Below are positions 1 through 9,903 of a stretch of DNA of 64,000 nt, piece after piece. The stretch's first letter is position 1, and each line of letters starts with the position of its first letter. Under the pieces are notes generated by a model that ran no database searches, was not told the origin of the DNA, and saw only the letters and a list, made by a program, of their open reading frames with translations. The translations under genes and the position numbers were made by a program. Source of the stretch: Pseudomonas chlororaphis (GTDB lineage Bacteria > Pseudomonadota > Gammaproteobacteria > Pseudomonadales > Pseudomonadaceae); assembly GCF_000783395.1 (NCBI RefSeq), contig NZ_JSFK01000006.1:222457-286456 (forward strand), in the 5' to 3' direction.

Positions 1-259
1 CCGAAGCCTGCACCGAAGCGACGGCCGCCAGGTGGGCGACCGCGCTGCAGCCTTGCATGGCCTTGGCCACCAGCGCCGCATCGGCGACATCACCAACAAT
101 CAGTTCAACCTTCGGATTGTCCAGCGGCAGGTTGCTGCGTTTGCCAGTCGACAAGTCGTCGAGGATGCGCACCGAATGCCCGGCAGCGAGCAACGCATCG
201 GTCAGGTGCGAGCCAATGAAACCGGCTCCCCCGGTGATTAATACAGTCCCTTCAGCCAT
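1..259 (-). CDS. NAD-dependent sugar epimerase/dehydratase (partial, N-terminal part only)
   Basis: Only the first 86 residues are inside the window; the gene continues past the left edge. The protein opens MAEGTVLITGGAGFIGSH, the glycine-rich NAD(P)-binding loop of extended short-chain dehydrogenases, followed by an LDDLSTGKR segment and a GDVADA motif, the pattern of UDP-glucose 4-epimerase and related sugar-nucleotide epimerases. The start codon lies 8 bp inside the end of the upstream reductase-like gene, so the two are probably translated together and act on the same sugar nucleotide, perhaps for lipopolysaccharide or another surface glycan. The exact substrate cannot be read from this fragment. 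Confidence 0.85.
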   Translation of the reverse strand, partial: MAEGTVLITGGAGFIGSHLTDALLAAGHSVRILDDLSTGKRSNLPLDNPKVELIVGDVADAALVAKAMQGCSAVAHLAAVASVQAS

Positions 260-1136
260 GACGGTAGAACCTATCCAGTAAGCCCGGGAGTGCAGCGCGC
301 CAGGCGCGCGGCTTGATCCCGAAAGTGTGCAGAATTTTCTTGCAGGCCAGTACCGCGTGTTGCGGCTCCTCGGCAGCGTCCGGTCGCGCGGCGTGAGCCT
401 GGGCAGTCGGCGCTTCGATAGCCAGCGCATGCAGGCTGCGCGCTTCGGTCAAAATCGCTTGCCCCAGCGCCAGCGGAGTCGTCGCCTCGTGGCCGGCGTA
501 GTGATAAGTGCCCCACAGCGGCGCCGCGCAATCAAGTTGCTTGAGCACCGAAATGATCACCCGTGCGGCGTCATCGACCGGCGTCGGATTGCCACGGCGG
601 TCATCGGCCAGCAGCAATTCTTCCGGTTGCTCGGCGCGAGCGAGAAACCGTCCGAGGGTGCCATCGGGGCTGTCATCGAGCAACCAGCCAAATCGTAGCA
701 AAACGTGTTGCGGGCACGTGGCGCGCACACTTTGCTCGATGCGCCACAACGCCTGACCGCGCAAACCCAGTGGCACCGGCTCGTCTTTTTCGCTGTACGC
801 CGTGGCACGCGAACCATCGAACACTCGATAACTGGATGGCTGGACGAGGACGATGTTGTGGTGCTGGCACAGTTCGGCCAGACGTTCGATTGCACGTTCC
901 TGACCGGCCATACGGCTTTCGCTGACGGCCTCGGCCTGAAACCAGTCGAAATAGTAGGCGAGGTTGATCAACGCGTCGGGACGGGTGTCGTCGAGCAATT
1001 GGGTCAGGCTCGCGGCATCCCAGCCATTTTCGGGCGGGCGGGGGGCGAGGAAACCGATGTCTTCCTCTGCACCGAGGCGAATCAGCGCCTGCCCAAGGGC
1101 ATTTCCGCCGCCCAGTAACATAAGGCGCATTCGCAT
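252..1136 (-). CDS. RmlD-like sugar-nucleotide reductase (extended SDR)
   Basis: 294 residues. It opens MRLMLLGGGNALGQALIRLG, a variant Rossmann loop, and has a mid-protein PSSYRVFDG segment and a GNPTPVDDAARVI segment that resemble dTDP-4-dehydrorhamnose reductase (RmlD) family proteins. Length fits the family (about 290-300). The classical YxxxK pair is not obvious, so the reaction is uncertain; it may be a divergent RmlD-like protein rather than a true rhamnose enzyme. It overlaps the following epimerase by 8 bp, which suggests one operon. The start could be ATG 1136 or the in-frame ATG two codons later; no strong ribosome binding site separates them. Confidence 0.75.
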   Translation of the reverse strand: MRMRLMLLGGGNALGQALIRLGAEEDIGFLAPRPPENGWDAASLTQLLDDTRPDALINLAYYFDWFQAEAVSESRMAGQERAIERLAELCQHHNIVLVQPSSYRVFDGSRATAYSEKDEPVPLGLRGQALWRIEQSVRATCPQHVLLRFGWLLDDSPDGTLGRFLARAEQPEELLLADDRRGNPTPVDDAARVIISVLKQLDCAAPLWGTYHYAGHEATTPLALGQAILTEARSLHALAIEAPTAQAHAARPDAAEEPQHAVLACKKILHTFGIKPRAWRAALPGLLDRFYRHG

Positions 1137-1291
1137 AGAGTCAGCAGGCCCAGTCTGATTGGAACGATGGCTTTAGCGACGGATCTCGTGGAACCGTCGT
1201 CGATAATTACCGGAATCGTTGCATTTTGCGGGTTTAGTGCGCAACCGTCATCCGTAAAGTGTAGATCGCAGGGATTTGTGTCATGGCCACT

Positions 1292-1394
1292 GGCCCCATC
1301 GCTGGCAAGCCAGCTCCCACAGGGTTCAGTGCTGACCACAAATTCTGTGAACCACCGCAATCCTTGTGGGAGCTGGCTTGCCAGCGATGAGGCC
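1292..1394. repeat. REPIN-type inverted repeat (GCTGGCAAGCCAGC family)
   Basis: Two 30-bp arms (1292-1321 and 1365-1394) are inverted copies with one mismatch. Each contains the palindromic core GCTGGCAAGCCAGC flanked by CTCCCACA. A 43-bp spacer separates them. This is the paired-REP (REPIN) layout of fluorescent pseudomonads. It occupies the middle of the 324-bp gap 1137-1460 between the divergent reductase-like gene and lhr; I see no gene or clear terminator in the rest of the gap. Confidence 0.85.
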
Positions 1395-1460
1395 CTGCCA
1401 GACGCTGAAGATCCTGAGCGGTACTTGCATCTTCCCCCCTGCGCCCGCATAACTTGAGCC

Positions 1461-4400
1461 ATGAATCTGCCCATCCCCACGGACGCGGCCCTGGCAGGCT
1501 TTCACTCCGCCGTCAGCGCCTGGTTCAGCAAAACCTTCCCGACGGTCACCGCCGCCCAGGCCCGCGCATGGCCGTTGATCCGCCAGCGCCGTTCGACGCT
1601 GATCGCTGCGCCCACCGGCTCGGGCAAAACCCTCACCGCGTTTCTCGCCGTGCTCGATGACCTCGTGCATCGAGGCCTGGAGAACCCCGAAGGTTTACCC
1701 GATGAAACGCTCGTCGTTTATGTCTCACCGCTAAAAGCACTGTCGAACGACATCCGCATCAACCTGCAAAACCCTCTGGCCGGGATCACCGAACAGCTGC
1801 GGCAAATGAACCTGGCAGAAGTACACATCACCACCGCCGTGCGCACCGGCGACACCCCGCAAAAAGAACGCGCCGCCATGCGCAAGACCGCGCCGCACAT
1901 TCTGGTGACCACCCCGGAATCGCTTTACGTGCTGCTCGGCTCGGAATCCGGACGAAAAATGCTCGGCACCACGCGCACGGTGATCATCGATGAAATCCAC
2001 GCGATGGCCGCCGGCAAACGCGGCAGTCATCTGGCCCTGAGCCTTGAGAGACTACAGGCGTTATGCAGCGAACCGCTGACCCGCATCGGCCTGTCCGCCA
2101 CGCAGAAACCGGTCGAAGCCGTGGCGCAATTTCTCGTCGGCCATGAGCGCCCCTGCGAAATCATCGACATCGGCCACGCCCGGCCACGGGACCTTGGCAT
2201 TGAGGTGCCGCCGGTGCCGCTATCGGCAGTCATGGCCAATGATGTCTGGGAACTGGTTTACGACCGCCTCGCCGAACTCGCCCGCGAGCACCGCACCACG
2301 CTGATTTTCGTCAACACCCGGCGCCTCGCCGAGCGCCTGAGTCGACACCTCAGCGAACGCCTCGGCAAGCACGCCGTAGCGGCGCACCACGGCAGTCTGG
2401 CCAAGGAGTTTCGCCTCGACGCCGAACAACGGCTCAAGCGCGGCGAACTGCAAGTGCTGATTGCCACCGCCTCACTGGAACTGGGCATTGATATCGGCGA
2501 AGTCGATCTGGTCTGTCAGATCGCGTCGCCGCGCTCCATCGCCGGCTTCTTGCAACGCGTTGGCCGTTCCGGTCACCAGGTCGGCGGCACCCCCAAGGGT
2601 CGGTTGTTCGCCACCACCCGCGACGACCTGATCGAATGCACCGCCCTGCTCGACTGTGTTCGCCGAGGCGAACTCGACACCCTGCACATTCCCGAAGCGC
2701 CGCTGGATGTGCTGGCGCAGCAGATCATCGCCGAAGTCAGTTGTCAGGAATGGCCGGAAGACGCCTTGCTTTCGATGTTCCGCCAAGCCTCGCCCTACCG
2801 CGATCTCGACGAAAGACACTATCAGGCCCTGCTGAGCATGCTCGCCGAGGGCTATAACGGTCGCCAGGGCATCCGCAGCGCCTACCTGCACCGCGACGCC
2901 GTCAGCCGCACCTTGCGTGGCCGGCGTGGCGCGCAACTGACCGCCGTGACCAGCGGCGGCACCATTCCCGACAACGCCGACTACAGCGTGATGCTTGAGC
3001 CGCAAGGCCTGAACATCGGCAGCGTCAACGAAGACTTCGCGGTGGAAAGCATCGCCGGCGATGTGTTCCAGCTTGGCAATACCTCCTACCGGATCCTGCG
3101 CGTGGAAACCGGCAAGGTGCGCGTCGAGGATGCCCACGGCCAGCCGCCGACCATTCCCTTCTGGCTTGGCGAAGCGCCGGGACGCAGTGATGAATTGTCG
3201 TTCGCCGTGGCACGTCTGCAAGCGCAGCTCGACGAACTGCTCGGCGCCAGCCCGGGCAATCTGCAACCGGCGCTCGACTGGCTGACGCACACCCTCGGCC
3301 TCAACCTCGCCAGCGCCGAACAACTGGTCGAATACCTCGCCCGCGCCCGGCAAACCCTCGGCGCCCTGCCGTCGCAGGACACGCTGCTGATGGAGCGGTT
3401 TTTCGACGAGTCCGGCGGTACGCAATTGATCATCCACTCACCGTTCGGCAGCCGTATCAACCGCGCCTGGGGCCTGGCCCTGCGCAAGCGATTCTGCCGC
3501 ACCTTCAATTTCGAATTGCAGGCTGCCGCCAGCGAAGACGCGATCGTGCTGTCGCTGTCCACCAGCCACAGCTTTGAACTCGATGAGATCTGGCGTTACC
3601 TGCACAGCAACAGCGCCGAGCACATCCTTATTCAAGCGGTGCTCGATGCGCCGCTGTTCGGCGTGCGCTGGCGCTGGAATGCCGGGGTGGCATTGGCGCT
3701 GCCGCGTTTTACCGGTGGGCGCAAAGTCGCCCCGCAGTTGCAGCGGATGAAAAGCGAAGACCTGATTGCCAGCGTGTTTCCCGACCAGATCGCCTGCCTG
3801 GAAAACCTCGCCGGCGAACGGGAAATTCCCGAGCATCCACTGATCGAGCAAACCCTCGACGATTGCCTGCATGAAGCGATGGACAGCGAGGGCTGGCTGA
3901 ATCTGCTGCGGCGCATGGAGCGTGGCGAGGTGCGTTTGATCAGTCGCGATCTGCCGGCGCCTTCGCCGCTCGCGGCAGAAATTCTCAGTGCGCGGCCGTA
4001 CACCTTTCTCGACGATGCACCGCTGGAAGAACGTCGCACGCAAGCGGTGATCAACCGGCGCTGGAGCGATCCGCAATCGACCGATGACCTCGGTGCGCTG
4101 GACGCGGACGCTATTAACGCCGTGCGCGAAGAAGCCTGGCCGACGCCGAACGCTGTGGATGAAATGCATGAAGCGCTGATGAGCCTTGCATGCGTCAGCG
4201 AGGGGGAAGTGCAAGCGAATGAAGGCTGGCGCGCATGGCTGGAAACCCTGGCCCGCAGCGGGCGCGCCTGCCGTTTGCAGATCGACTCCGAGCATGGCTT
4301 GTGGCTGGCCCGCGAACGCCTGACCTGTCTGCAAGCGCTTTATCCACAGGCCAAATTGCAAGACGAACTGGAGGCGTTACCGGGGTTCGATGAAGCCTGG

Positions 4401-5819
4401 ACGTTCGATGAAGCGCTGATCGAAGTGATCCGCGCGCGCCTCGGTGCCTTCGGACCGCTGCCGTTATCCGCGATTGCCGAACCGCTCGCGCTGCCGACCA
4501 CTGAAGTCCATCAAGCCCTCGCGCAACTGGAGCGCGAAGGTTATGTGCTGCGCGGTCAGTTCACACCCAAGGTCAACGTTGAAGAATGGTGCGAACGGCA
4601 TCTGCTCGCGCGCATTCATCGCTACACGGTCAAGCGCCTGCGCCGGGAAATCGAACCGGTAGCGCTGCAGGATTTCATGCGGTTTCTGTTCGACTGGCAG
4701 CATCTCTCGCCTTCTACTCGCGGTCAGGGTAGAGCCGTGTTGCCGGCGATTATCGGCCAGTTCGAAGGCTACGCGGCGGCGGCTTCGGCGTGGGACAGCG
4801 ATATCCTCCCGGCGCGATTAAAAGACTATTCGCCAAGTTGGCTGGATGAGCTGTGTCGCCACGGCAAACTGGTGTGGACGCGCCTCAGTGCCCGGCAAAA
4901 AATCAGCGCTACGGCGTTGCGCAGCACGCCTATCGTGCTGCTGCCGCGCAGTCAGGTCGGCCTGTGGAGTGCGCTGGCCGAACAGACGCCGGTGAGCGAA
5001 CTTTCGCCGAAAACCCAGAAGGTTTTTGAAGCCTTGAGTCAGCACGGCGCGCTGTTTTTCGATGAGCTGATTCATGAAGCGCACCTGCTACGCACTGAGC
5101 TGGAAATCGCCTTGCAGGAGCTGGTCGGCGCCGGTCTGGTGAACGCCGACAGCTTCGCCGGCCTGCGCGCGCTGATCACCCCGGCGAGCAAGCGCCAGCA
5201 GCGCAGCAGTCGTCGCGGGCGCGGGGCGTTTATCGGTGGGATGGATGATGCCGGGCGCTGGGCCTTGCTGCGGCGCGGGGCGGCTGTGGATAACAACGAG
5301 ACGCTGGAGCATGTCGCCATGACGTTATTACGCCGCTATGGCGTGGTGTTCTGGAGATTGCTGGAACGCGAAGCGGACTGGTTGCCGAGTTGGCGTGAAT
5401 TGCTGCGTACTTTTCATCGGCTGGAAGCGCGTGGAGAGATTCGTGGCGGGCGGTTTGTCAGTGGTTTGGCGGGGGAACAGTTTGCGCTGCCCGAGGCGAT
5501 TCCATTGTTGCGCGAGGTACGTCGGCGGCCGCATGACGGCAGTCTGGTGGCGGTGTGTGGGGTTGATCCGCTGAACCTGGCCGGGACGTTATTGCCGGGG
5601 GTGAAGGTACCGGCGCTGGTGAGTAATCGGCTGGTGTATCGCGATGGGGCCAGCATTCACACCACAAATCCCGTCGTTAAGTCCGCGATTCCTGCGGCAC
5701 CTCACTCGCCACCACCTCTCCCTCCTGCTGCCGTTTGGGCAACAAAACCTGCTGTGGATAAGTCTGCGCGAAATGCACGGTCGCGGTGTTATCCACAAGC
5801 TTCTTCAAGCGCTGGTTGA
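1461..5819 (+). CDS. lhr: Large helicase-related protein Lhr, ATP-dependent DNA helicase with abnormal C-terminus
   Basis: The open frame has 1452 residues. The N-terminal superfamily 2 core shows Walker A APTGSGKT (about 51-58), the DEIH box (about 175), SAT (about 212) and motif VI QRVGRSGHQ. A winged-helix segment and the long Lhr-specific C-terminal region follow. Lhr is a 3'-5' DNA helicase linked to DNA repair. The frame reads in-family up to LVSNRLVYRDG (about 5640) and then continues as low-complexity, proline-rich sequence that is simply the reverse strand of the convergent channel gene, with no stop until 5819. The normal tail after YRDG therefore seems lost, probably by a small deletion. 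The gene appears to be transcribed alone. Confidence 0.88.
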   Translation: MNLPIPTDAALAGFHSAVSAWFSKTFPTVTAAQARAWPLIRQRRSTLIAAPTGSGKTLTAFLAVLDDLVHRGLENPEGLPDETLVVYVSPLKALSNDIRINLQNPLAGITEQLRQMNLAEVHITTAVRTGDTPQKERAAMRKTAPHILVTTPESLYVLLGSESGRKMLGTTRTVIIDEIHAMAAGKRGSHLALSLERLQALCSEPLTRIGLSATQKPVEAVAQFLVGHERPCEIIDIGHARPRDLGIEVPPVPLSAVMANDVWELVYDRLAELAREHRTTLIFVNTRRLAERLSRHLSERLGKHAVAAHHGSLAKEFRLDAEQRLKRGELQVLIATASLELGIDIGEVDLVCQIASPRSIAGFLQRVGRSGHQVGGTPKGRLFATTRDDLIECTALLDCVRRGELDTLHIPEAPLDVLAQQIIAEVSCQEWPEDALLSMFRQASPYRDLDERHYQALLSMLAEGYNGRQGIRSAYLHRDAVSRTLRGRRGAQLTAVTSGGTIPDNADYSVMLEPQGLNIGSVNEDFAVESIAGDVFQLGNTSYRILRVETGKVRVEDAHGQPPTIPFWLGEAPGRSDELSFAVARLQAQLDELLGASPGNLQPALDWLTHTLGLNLASAEQLVEYLARARQTLGALPSQDTLLMERFFDESGGTQLIIHSPFGSRINRAWGLALRKRFCRTFNFELQAAASEDAIVLSLSTSHSFELDEIWRYLHSNSAEHILIQAVLDAPLFGVRWRWNAGVALALPRFTGGRKVAPQLQRMKSEDLIASVFPDQIACLENLAGEREIPEHPLIEQTLDDCLHEAMDSEGWLNLLRRMERGEVRLISRDLPAPSPLAAEILSARPYTFLDDAPLEERRTQAVINRRWSDPQSTDDLGALDADAINAVREEAWPTPNAVDEMHEALMSLACVSEGEVQANEGWRAWLETLARSGRACRLQIDSEHGLWLARERLTCLQALYPQAKLQDELEALPGFDEAWTFDEALIEVIRARLGAFGPLPLSAIAEPLALPTTEVHQALAQLEREGYVLRGQFTPKVNVEEWCERHLLARIHRYTVKRLRREIEPVALQDFMRFLFDWQHLSPSTRGQGRAVLPAIIGQFEGYAAAASAWDSDILPARLKDYSPSWLDELCRHGKLVWTRLSARQKISATALRSTPIVLLPRSQVGLWSALAEQTPVSELSPKTQKVFEALSQHGALFFDELIHEAHLLRTELEIALQELVGAGLVNADSFAGLRALITPASKRQQRSSRRGRGAFIGGMDDAGRWALLRRGAAVDNNETLEHVAMTLLRRYGVVFWRLLEREADWLPSWRELLRTFHRLEARGEIRGGRFVSGLAGEQFALPEAIPLLREVRRRPHDGSLVAVCGVDPLNLAGTLLPGVKVPALVSNRLVYRDGASIHTTNPVVKSAIPAAPHSPPPLPPAAVWATKPAVDKSARNARSRCYPQASSSAG

Positions 5820-7770
5820 AAGCCCGGCTCACCGCATACTGCCCGCCCGACACCGTGCGGAACTGCGCGGTCAGCACCACGCCATTCAAATCCATCCTGT
5901 CCACGCCAAACACATCCAGCGGCCCTTGCAGGTTGTACTTGAGGAACGGGTCTTCGCGGATCGAATCGCCGGTTTCGCGGATCAACTCGATGGCCTTATC
6001 CACGTCCGTGTCATAGGTGAACTGCACCGAGAAAAACGCATAAGCGAACTGCCGCGATTGGTTGGTCACAGCCTTGATCTGGCCGAACGGTACCGAGTGC
6101 ACAAAGCCCTTGCCGTCACGCAGGCGCAACGTACGAATGGTCAGCCCTTCGACCGTGCCGGCATGGCCCGAATCGAGCACCACCCAGTCACCAATCGACA
6201 GCGTGTCCTCGATGATGATGAACAGCCCGGTAATGACGTCTTGCACCAGTTGCTGCGAACCGAAACCGATGGCCAGACCGACCACACCCGCACCGGCCAG
6301 CAGCGGCGCGACGTTAATCCCAAGATTGGCCATGGTGGTGATCGCGCAAATCACCACAAGGATGATTTTGATCGCGTTGCGCAGCAACGGCAGGATGGTT
6401 TTCACCCGCGTGCTCGGTTGGCGTGCCGCGCGTTTGCTGAGCGGCGGTTTCAGCGCTTCCTGAATTGCCGTGTCGAGCACTACCCACAACAGCCATGTGA
6501 CCAGGAAGATCAGGCCGATGCTGCTCAGCGCGTTGCTGATGGCTCGTCCGACCGTGCTGCTCTGGGCAAAATCGAGGAGCGATACGCCCCAGATCCGCCC
6601 GAGGATGTCGATGAAGGCAATGGCGATGACGATCCGCAGCAAGGCATGCAAGAGGCTGAGGAAACGTTCCTTGTAGGCACTGCTGCGCTGGATTGCTTCG
6701 GCCTTTCGCGACTTGAACAAGTGCTGCAGGATCGTGCTGAGAAACACCGTGCCGATCAGCAACACCGTGGTGAACAACGCGCAGCGCAGGGCCTTTTGAT
6801 TGTCCTCGCCGATACCGATCAGGTTGACCGCCGAGACCAGCACCATCAGCACGATTGGCCAATACCACAGCCCGGAAAAGATCCGCAGCGACTCCTGCAA
6901 CGAGGGTTGTTTCAGCCGCTGGCTCAGCGAACGATTGCGGATCAGATGCGCCACCGGGCGGCGCAGGCGAATCACCAGCAAACCAAAAATGATGGAGGCG
7001 ATCAGCCCGGTGAACACCGCGATGCTGCTGGTGATATTGCCGCCCAGTTGGCGGGCGATCTGCGGGCTGGTCAGCGCATCGCTGAGAGCAGCGAGGAAGC
7101 CGATCAGGAACAGCGGACGCGGGCAGTAATTGCGGATGATCCGCGCCGCCGGACGTTTATGGCCGACGTTGAACATCACCACCACGCACAACAACATCGA
7201 GGTGGAAAAGATACCGCTGCTGGTGGCGTAGGCCAGACACAGCGCCAGCGCGCGGCCAACCGAAGCTTGCAGGAAATGGCTGACGTAGAGGGTCAGCGGC
7301 AGGCAGATCAGCGCTGGAATGGTGTAAGGCAGCAAATATCCAATCAGATCCTGACTACGCTGACGGGTGCGCAACCAGCGACCCTCGCGCAGGCGTTTGG
7401 TCAACAGGCTGCCGAGCACGGTGAGCAGCGCGAAACTGCCGAGCCAAGTGCCGGACAAAGAGAGGAAATCCCCGGCGACGCTCCAGCCCGAGCGATTCGA
7501 CGGCTGGTTGACCAGTTTGTCGACTTCATCGGCGGCGCGATCGGCGCGCAGGCGCCAGGCATCGACCAGGTGTTCGTTTAGATCGAGTTTGTCCTGGACG
7601 TCGTCGATGCTCGAACTGATCGCGCCGAGCAGACCGCCTTGCACAATCGGTTCAGGTTTGGCCGCCTCTTCGGCGGCGGCCGGGACACCCGGCAATGCGG
7701 CGGCGTCAATTTCACTGGCGCCGAGAAACAGCAGTGCTCCCAGCAGAATAGCGATCCTGAACTTGACCAA
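5677..7770 (-). CDS. MscS-family mechanosensitive channel, large YbiO-like type
   Basis: 697 residues from a TTG start at 7770, chosen because it gives a clean signal peptide (MVKFRIAILLGALLFLGAS) and has CGGAG just upstream; a longer frame to 7938 runs into repeat DNA and is unlikely. About ten hydrophobic segments precede the MscS pore domain, recognised by LAGAGVVGLAIGFGSQ, then VQDVITGLFII and DWVVLDSG, and the C-terminal alpha/beta vestibule. The channel would open under hypo-osmotic membrane tension in the inner membrane. Large N-terminal extensions of this kind occur in E. coli YbiO. It is convergent with lhr, whose open frame invades its 3' end by 143 bp. Confidence 0.87.
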   Translation of the reverse strand: MVKFRIAILLGALLFLGASEIDAAALPGVPAAAEEAAKPEPIVQGGLLGAISSSIDDVQDKLDLNEHLVDAWRLRADRAADEVDKLVNQPSNRSGWSVAGDFLSLSGTWLGSFALLTVLGSLLTKRLREGRWLRTRQRSQDLIGYLLPYTIPALICLPLTLYVSHFLQASVGRALALCLAYATSSGIFSTSMLLCVVVMFNVGHKRPAARIIRNYCPRPLFLIGFLAALSDALTSPQIARQLGGNITSSIAVFTGLIASIIFGLLVIRLRRPVAHLIRNRSLSQRLKQPSLQESLRIFSGLWYWPIVLMVLVSAVNLIGIGEDNQKALRCALFTTVLLIGTVFLSTILQHLFKSRKAEAIQRSSAYKERFLSLLHALLRIVIAIAFIDILGRIWGVSLLDFAQSSTVGRAISNALSSIGLIFLVTWLLWVVLDTAIQEALKPPLSKRAARQPSTRVKTILPLLRNAIKIILVVICAITTMANLGINVAPLLAGAGVVGLAIGFGSQQLVQDVITGLFIIIEDTLSIGDWVVLDSGHAGTVEGLTIRTLRLRDGKGFVHSVPFGQIKAVTNQSRQFAYAFFSVQFTYDTDVDKAIELIRETGDSIREDPFLKYNLQGPLDVFGVDRMDLNGVVLTAQFRTVSGGQYAVSRAFNQRLKKLVDNTATVHFAQTYPQQVLLPKRQQEGEVVASEVPQESRT

Positions 7771-7864
7771 AACTCCGATCTCCCTTGGCTGAACCTGTAA
7801 GGAACTGATCGGTAATTGCACAGCAAGTTCAAGAGCCCCCTCACAGAGCATCACCGCGAACCCC

Positions 7865-7971
7865 GATCGTTCCCACCCTCTGCGTGGGAATGCAGCCAGG
7901 GACGCTCTGCGCCCCAAAAGCGGACGCGGAGCGTCCATTGAGGCGTTCCCACGCGGAGCGTGGGAACGATC
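7865..7971. repeat. Nested inverted repeat (TCGTTCCCACGC family)
   Basis: Outer arms GATCGTTCCCA (from 7865) and TGGGAACGATC (to 7971) enclose secondary palindromes: CCACGCGGAGCGTGG near 7949-7963, and GGGACGCTC...GAGCGTCC around 7899-7936. It forms a large branched hairpin on either strand. The motif is a familiar interspersed palindrome of fluorescent pseudomonads. It lies in the 412-bp gap (7771-8182) between the channel gene and the DUF72 gene, which otherwise holds only the second repeat at 8018-8067. Confidence 0.75.
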
Positions 7972-8017
7972 AACAAGTCCGGAGGCGAACTCAAATCCTG
8001 AGAACCCTGAAGATCAG

Positions 8018-8067
8018 CTCCCTTCCCCCTCGCCCCCTCTGGGGGAGAGGGTTGGGGTGAAGGGGAG
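8018..8067. repeat. C/G-rich inverted repeat (CCCTCTGGGGGAGAGGG family)
   Basis: The arms CTCCCTTCCCCCTC and GAGGGttGGGGTGAAGGGGAG flank a CCCCCTCTGGGGGAG core. It is a small imperfect hairpin of a type repeated across Pseudomonas genomes. It sits about 115 bp before the DUF72 start and could affect readthrough from the left; no T-tract makes it a convincing terminator. Confidence 0.65.
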
Positions 8068-8182
8068 TGCTGTTGATCTTCGCCTTCGACGTGACCGTCC
8101 GTAATGCCGTCGAAACTTTCCCGAACCGTGCGCAGTCATCAGAAGACAGCGGCAACACGAGGGCTTTCAACGGGAGGGCGGC

Positions 8183-9109
8183 ATGGCAACGATTCACATC
8201 GGTATTTCCGGCTGGCGCTACGAACCGTGGCGCGGGGACTTCTACCCAAAGGGACTGGCGCACAAACGCGAATTGCAGTTCGCTTCGCGGGCGGTCAACA
8301 GCATCGAAATCAATGGATCGTTCTACGCCCTGCAACGGCCCGAACGTTACGCCCAGTGGTACGCCGAAACACCCGACGATTTCGTTTTCAGCGTCAAAGC
8401 CCCGCGTTTCATCACTCATATCCGCCGCTTGCGCGAGATCGAAAAACCGCTGGCGAACTTCTTCGCCTCGGGGATTCTGGAGCTCAAGGAAAAGCTCGGG
8501 CCGATCCTTTGGCAGTTCCCGCCGAATTTCAAATTCGAGCCTGAGCGCTTTGAACATTTCCTCGCGCTACTGCCCCACGACACCGAAGCCGCCGCCACCC
8601 TCGCCCATCAACACGATTCCCACCTGCACGGCCACGCGAGCATGAAAGCCTGGCGGAAAAAACCGCTGCGCCACGCTGTGGAAATCCGCAACGACAGCTT
8701 CCTTGATCCCGATTTTGTGCGGTTATTGAAGCGCTACAACACCGCATTGGTGATCGCCGACACCGCGGACAAATGGCCGTACCGCGAAGACCTCACCAGC
8801 GACTTTGTCTACTTGCGCCTGCACGGCGCCGAAGAACTCTACGCCAGCGGTTACACCGCGCCAGCCCTCAAGCGCTGGGCCGAACGCATCGATGCCTGGC
8901 ACCACGGCGAGCAACCAAAAGACGCGCACCTGATCGCCCCACGCTTGAAGCCGCGCGCGCGCAAATCCCGTGAGGTGTTCTGCTATTTCGACAACGACAT
9001 CAAAGTCCGCGCGCCGTATGACGCTCGCGAGTTGCTGCACCGTTTCGAACTGGATAAAGACCTCGCCACCACCCCCGGCGAACCTGCTGGCGAAGGAGTG
9101 TTGGCATGA
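8183..9109 (+). CDS. DUF72 family protein (YecE-like)
   Basis: 308 residues. It starts with [18 protein letters not shown], the conserved opening of the DUF72 TIM-barrel family, and contains [18 protein letters not shown] and [16 protein letters not shown] motifs that are strongly conserved there. The biochemical function of the family is not established. A GGAGG ribosome binding site precedes ATG 8183. It is the first gene of a four-gene set in which each stop and next start overlap as ATGA (9106, 9900, 11171), so it is likely co-expressed with the phosphodiesterase, ClsB and YbhN-like proteins. Confidence 0.9.
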   Translation: MATIHIGISGWRYEPWRGDFYPKGLAHKRELQFASRAVNSIEINGSFYALQRPERYAQWYAETPDDFVFSVKAPRFITHIRRLREIEKPLANFFASGILELKEKLGPILWQFPPNFKFEPERFEHFLALLPHDTEAAATLAHQHDSHLHGHASMKAWRKKPLRHAVEIRNDSFLDPDFVRLLKRYNTALVIADTADKWPYREDLTSDFVYLRLHGAEELYASGYTAPALKRWAERIDAWHHGEQPKDAHLIAPRLKPRARKSREVFCYFDNDIKVRAPYDARELLHRFELDKDLATTPGEPAGEGVLA

Positions 9110-9903
9110 GCATTCCGGAACCGGTCGGTTTCACAGACGAAGGCTCGGTAGTTGCGCCGTCCGTGCGGACGTTCACCGTACTGACGGTCAATACCCACAA
9201 GGGTTTCACCGCCCTCAACCGGCGCTTCATCCTGCCGGAGTTGCGCGAAGCGGTGCGCAGCGTCGCCGCCGATGTGGTGTTTCTGCAGGAAGTCCACGGC
9301 ACCCACGAACACCATCCCAAGCGCTACAGCAATTGGCCGACGATGCCGCAGTACGAATTCCTCGCCGACAGCCTCTGGCCGCAGTTCGCCTATGGGCGCA
9401 ACGCGGTGTACCCGGAGGGCGACCACGGCAACGCGTTGCTGTCGAAATTCCAGATCATCCGTCACGACAACCTCGACGTGTCGATCAATGGCCACGAGAA
9501 CCGCGGCTTGCTGCATTGCGTGCTACGCCTGCCGGGTGACGGCACCGAAGTGCATGCGATCTGCGTGCATCTGGGCCTGCGCGAAAGTCATCGCAACGCG
9601 CAGTTGGACTTGCTCATGCAACGCTTGGCGGAGTTGCCCGACGACGCACCGGTGATCGTCGCTGGCGATTTCAACGACTGGCGCCAGCGCGCCGATGCGC
9701 AGCTCAAACCTTGCGGCCTGCGCGAAGTGTTCGCCGAGCACCAGGGCAAACCGGCGCGCAGTTTTCCCGCGCGCCTGCCAGCACTTCGGCTTGATCGTAT
9801 TTACGTGCGCAACCTCAAGGCCAGCCAGCCGAAAGTCCTGGCGAACCGGCCCTGGTCGCACCTTTCCGACCACGTTCCTTTATCGGTAGAGATCGAACTA
9901 TGA
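9106..9903 (+). CDS. Endonuclease/exonuclease/phosphatase family protein (YbhP-like)
   Basis: 265 residues of the metal-dependent EEP fold: TVNTHKG (Asn at strand 1), VVFLQEVHG (metal-binding Glu), a central ENRGLLHC strand, [10 protein letters not shown] (catalytic Asp and Asn) and the terminal SDHVPL (catalytic Asp-His). No signal peptide is visible. The order EEP protein - ClsB - YbhN matches E. coli ybhP-clsB(ybhO)-ybhN, which supports a shared role in phospholipid metabolism. Substrate is unknown; a phosphodiester or phosphomonoester bond in a lipid headgroup is an inference from context. Confidence 0.88.
   Translation: MSIPEPVGFTDEGSVVAPSVRTFTVLTVNTHKGFTALNRRFILPELREAVRSVAADVVFLQEVHGTHEHHPKRYSNWPTMPQYEFLADSLWPQFAYGRNAVYPEGDHGNALLSKFQIIRHDNLDVSINGHENRGLLHCVLRLPGDGTEVHAICVHLGLRESHRNAQLDLLMQRLAELPDDAPVIVAGDFNDWRQRADAQLKPCGLREVFAEHQGKPARSFPARLPALRLDRIYVRNLKASQPKVLANRPWSHLSDHVPLSVEIEL

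Noticed and set aside
5644..7581. 645-codon plus-strand frame opposite the MscS-like gene
   Set aside because: Composition is Arg/Gln/His-rich without domain features, and the opposite strand encodes a clear channel protein.
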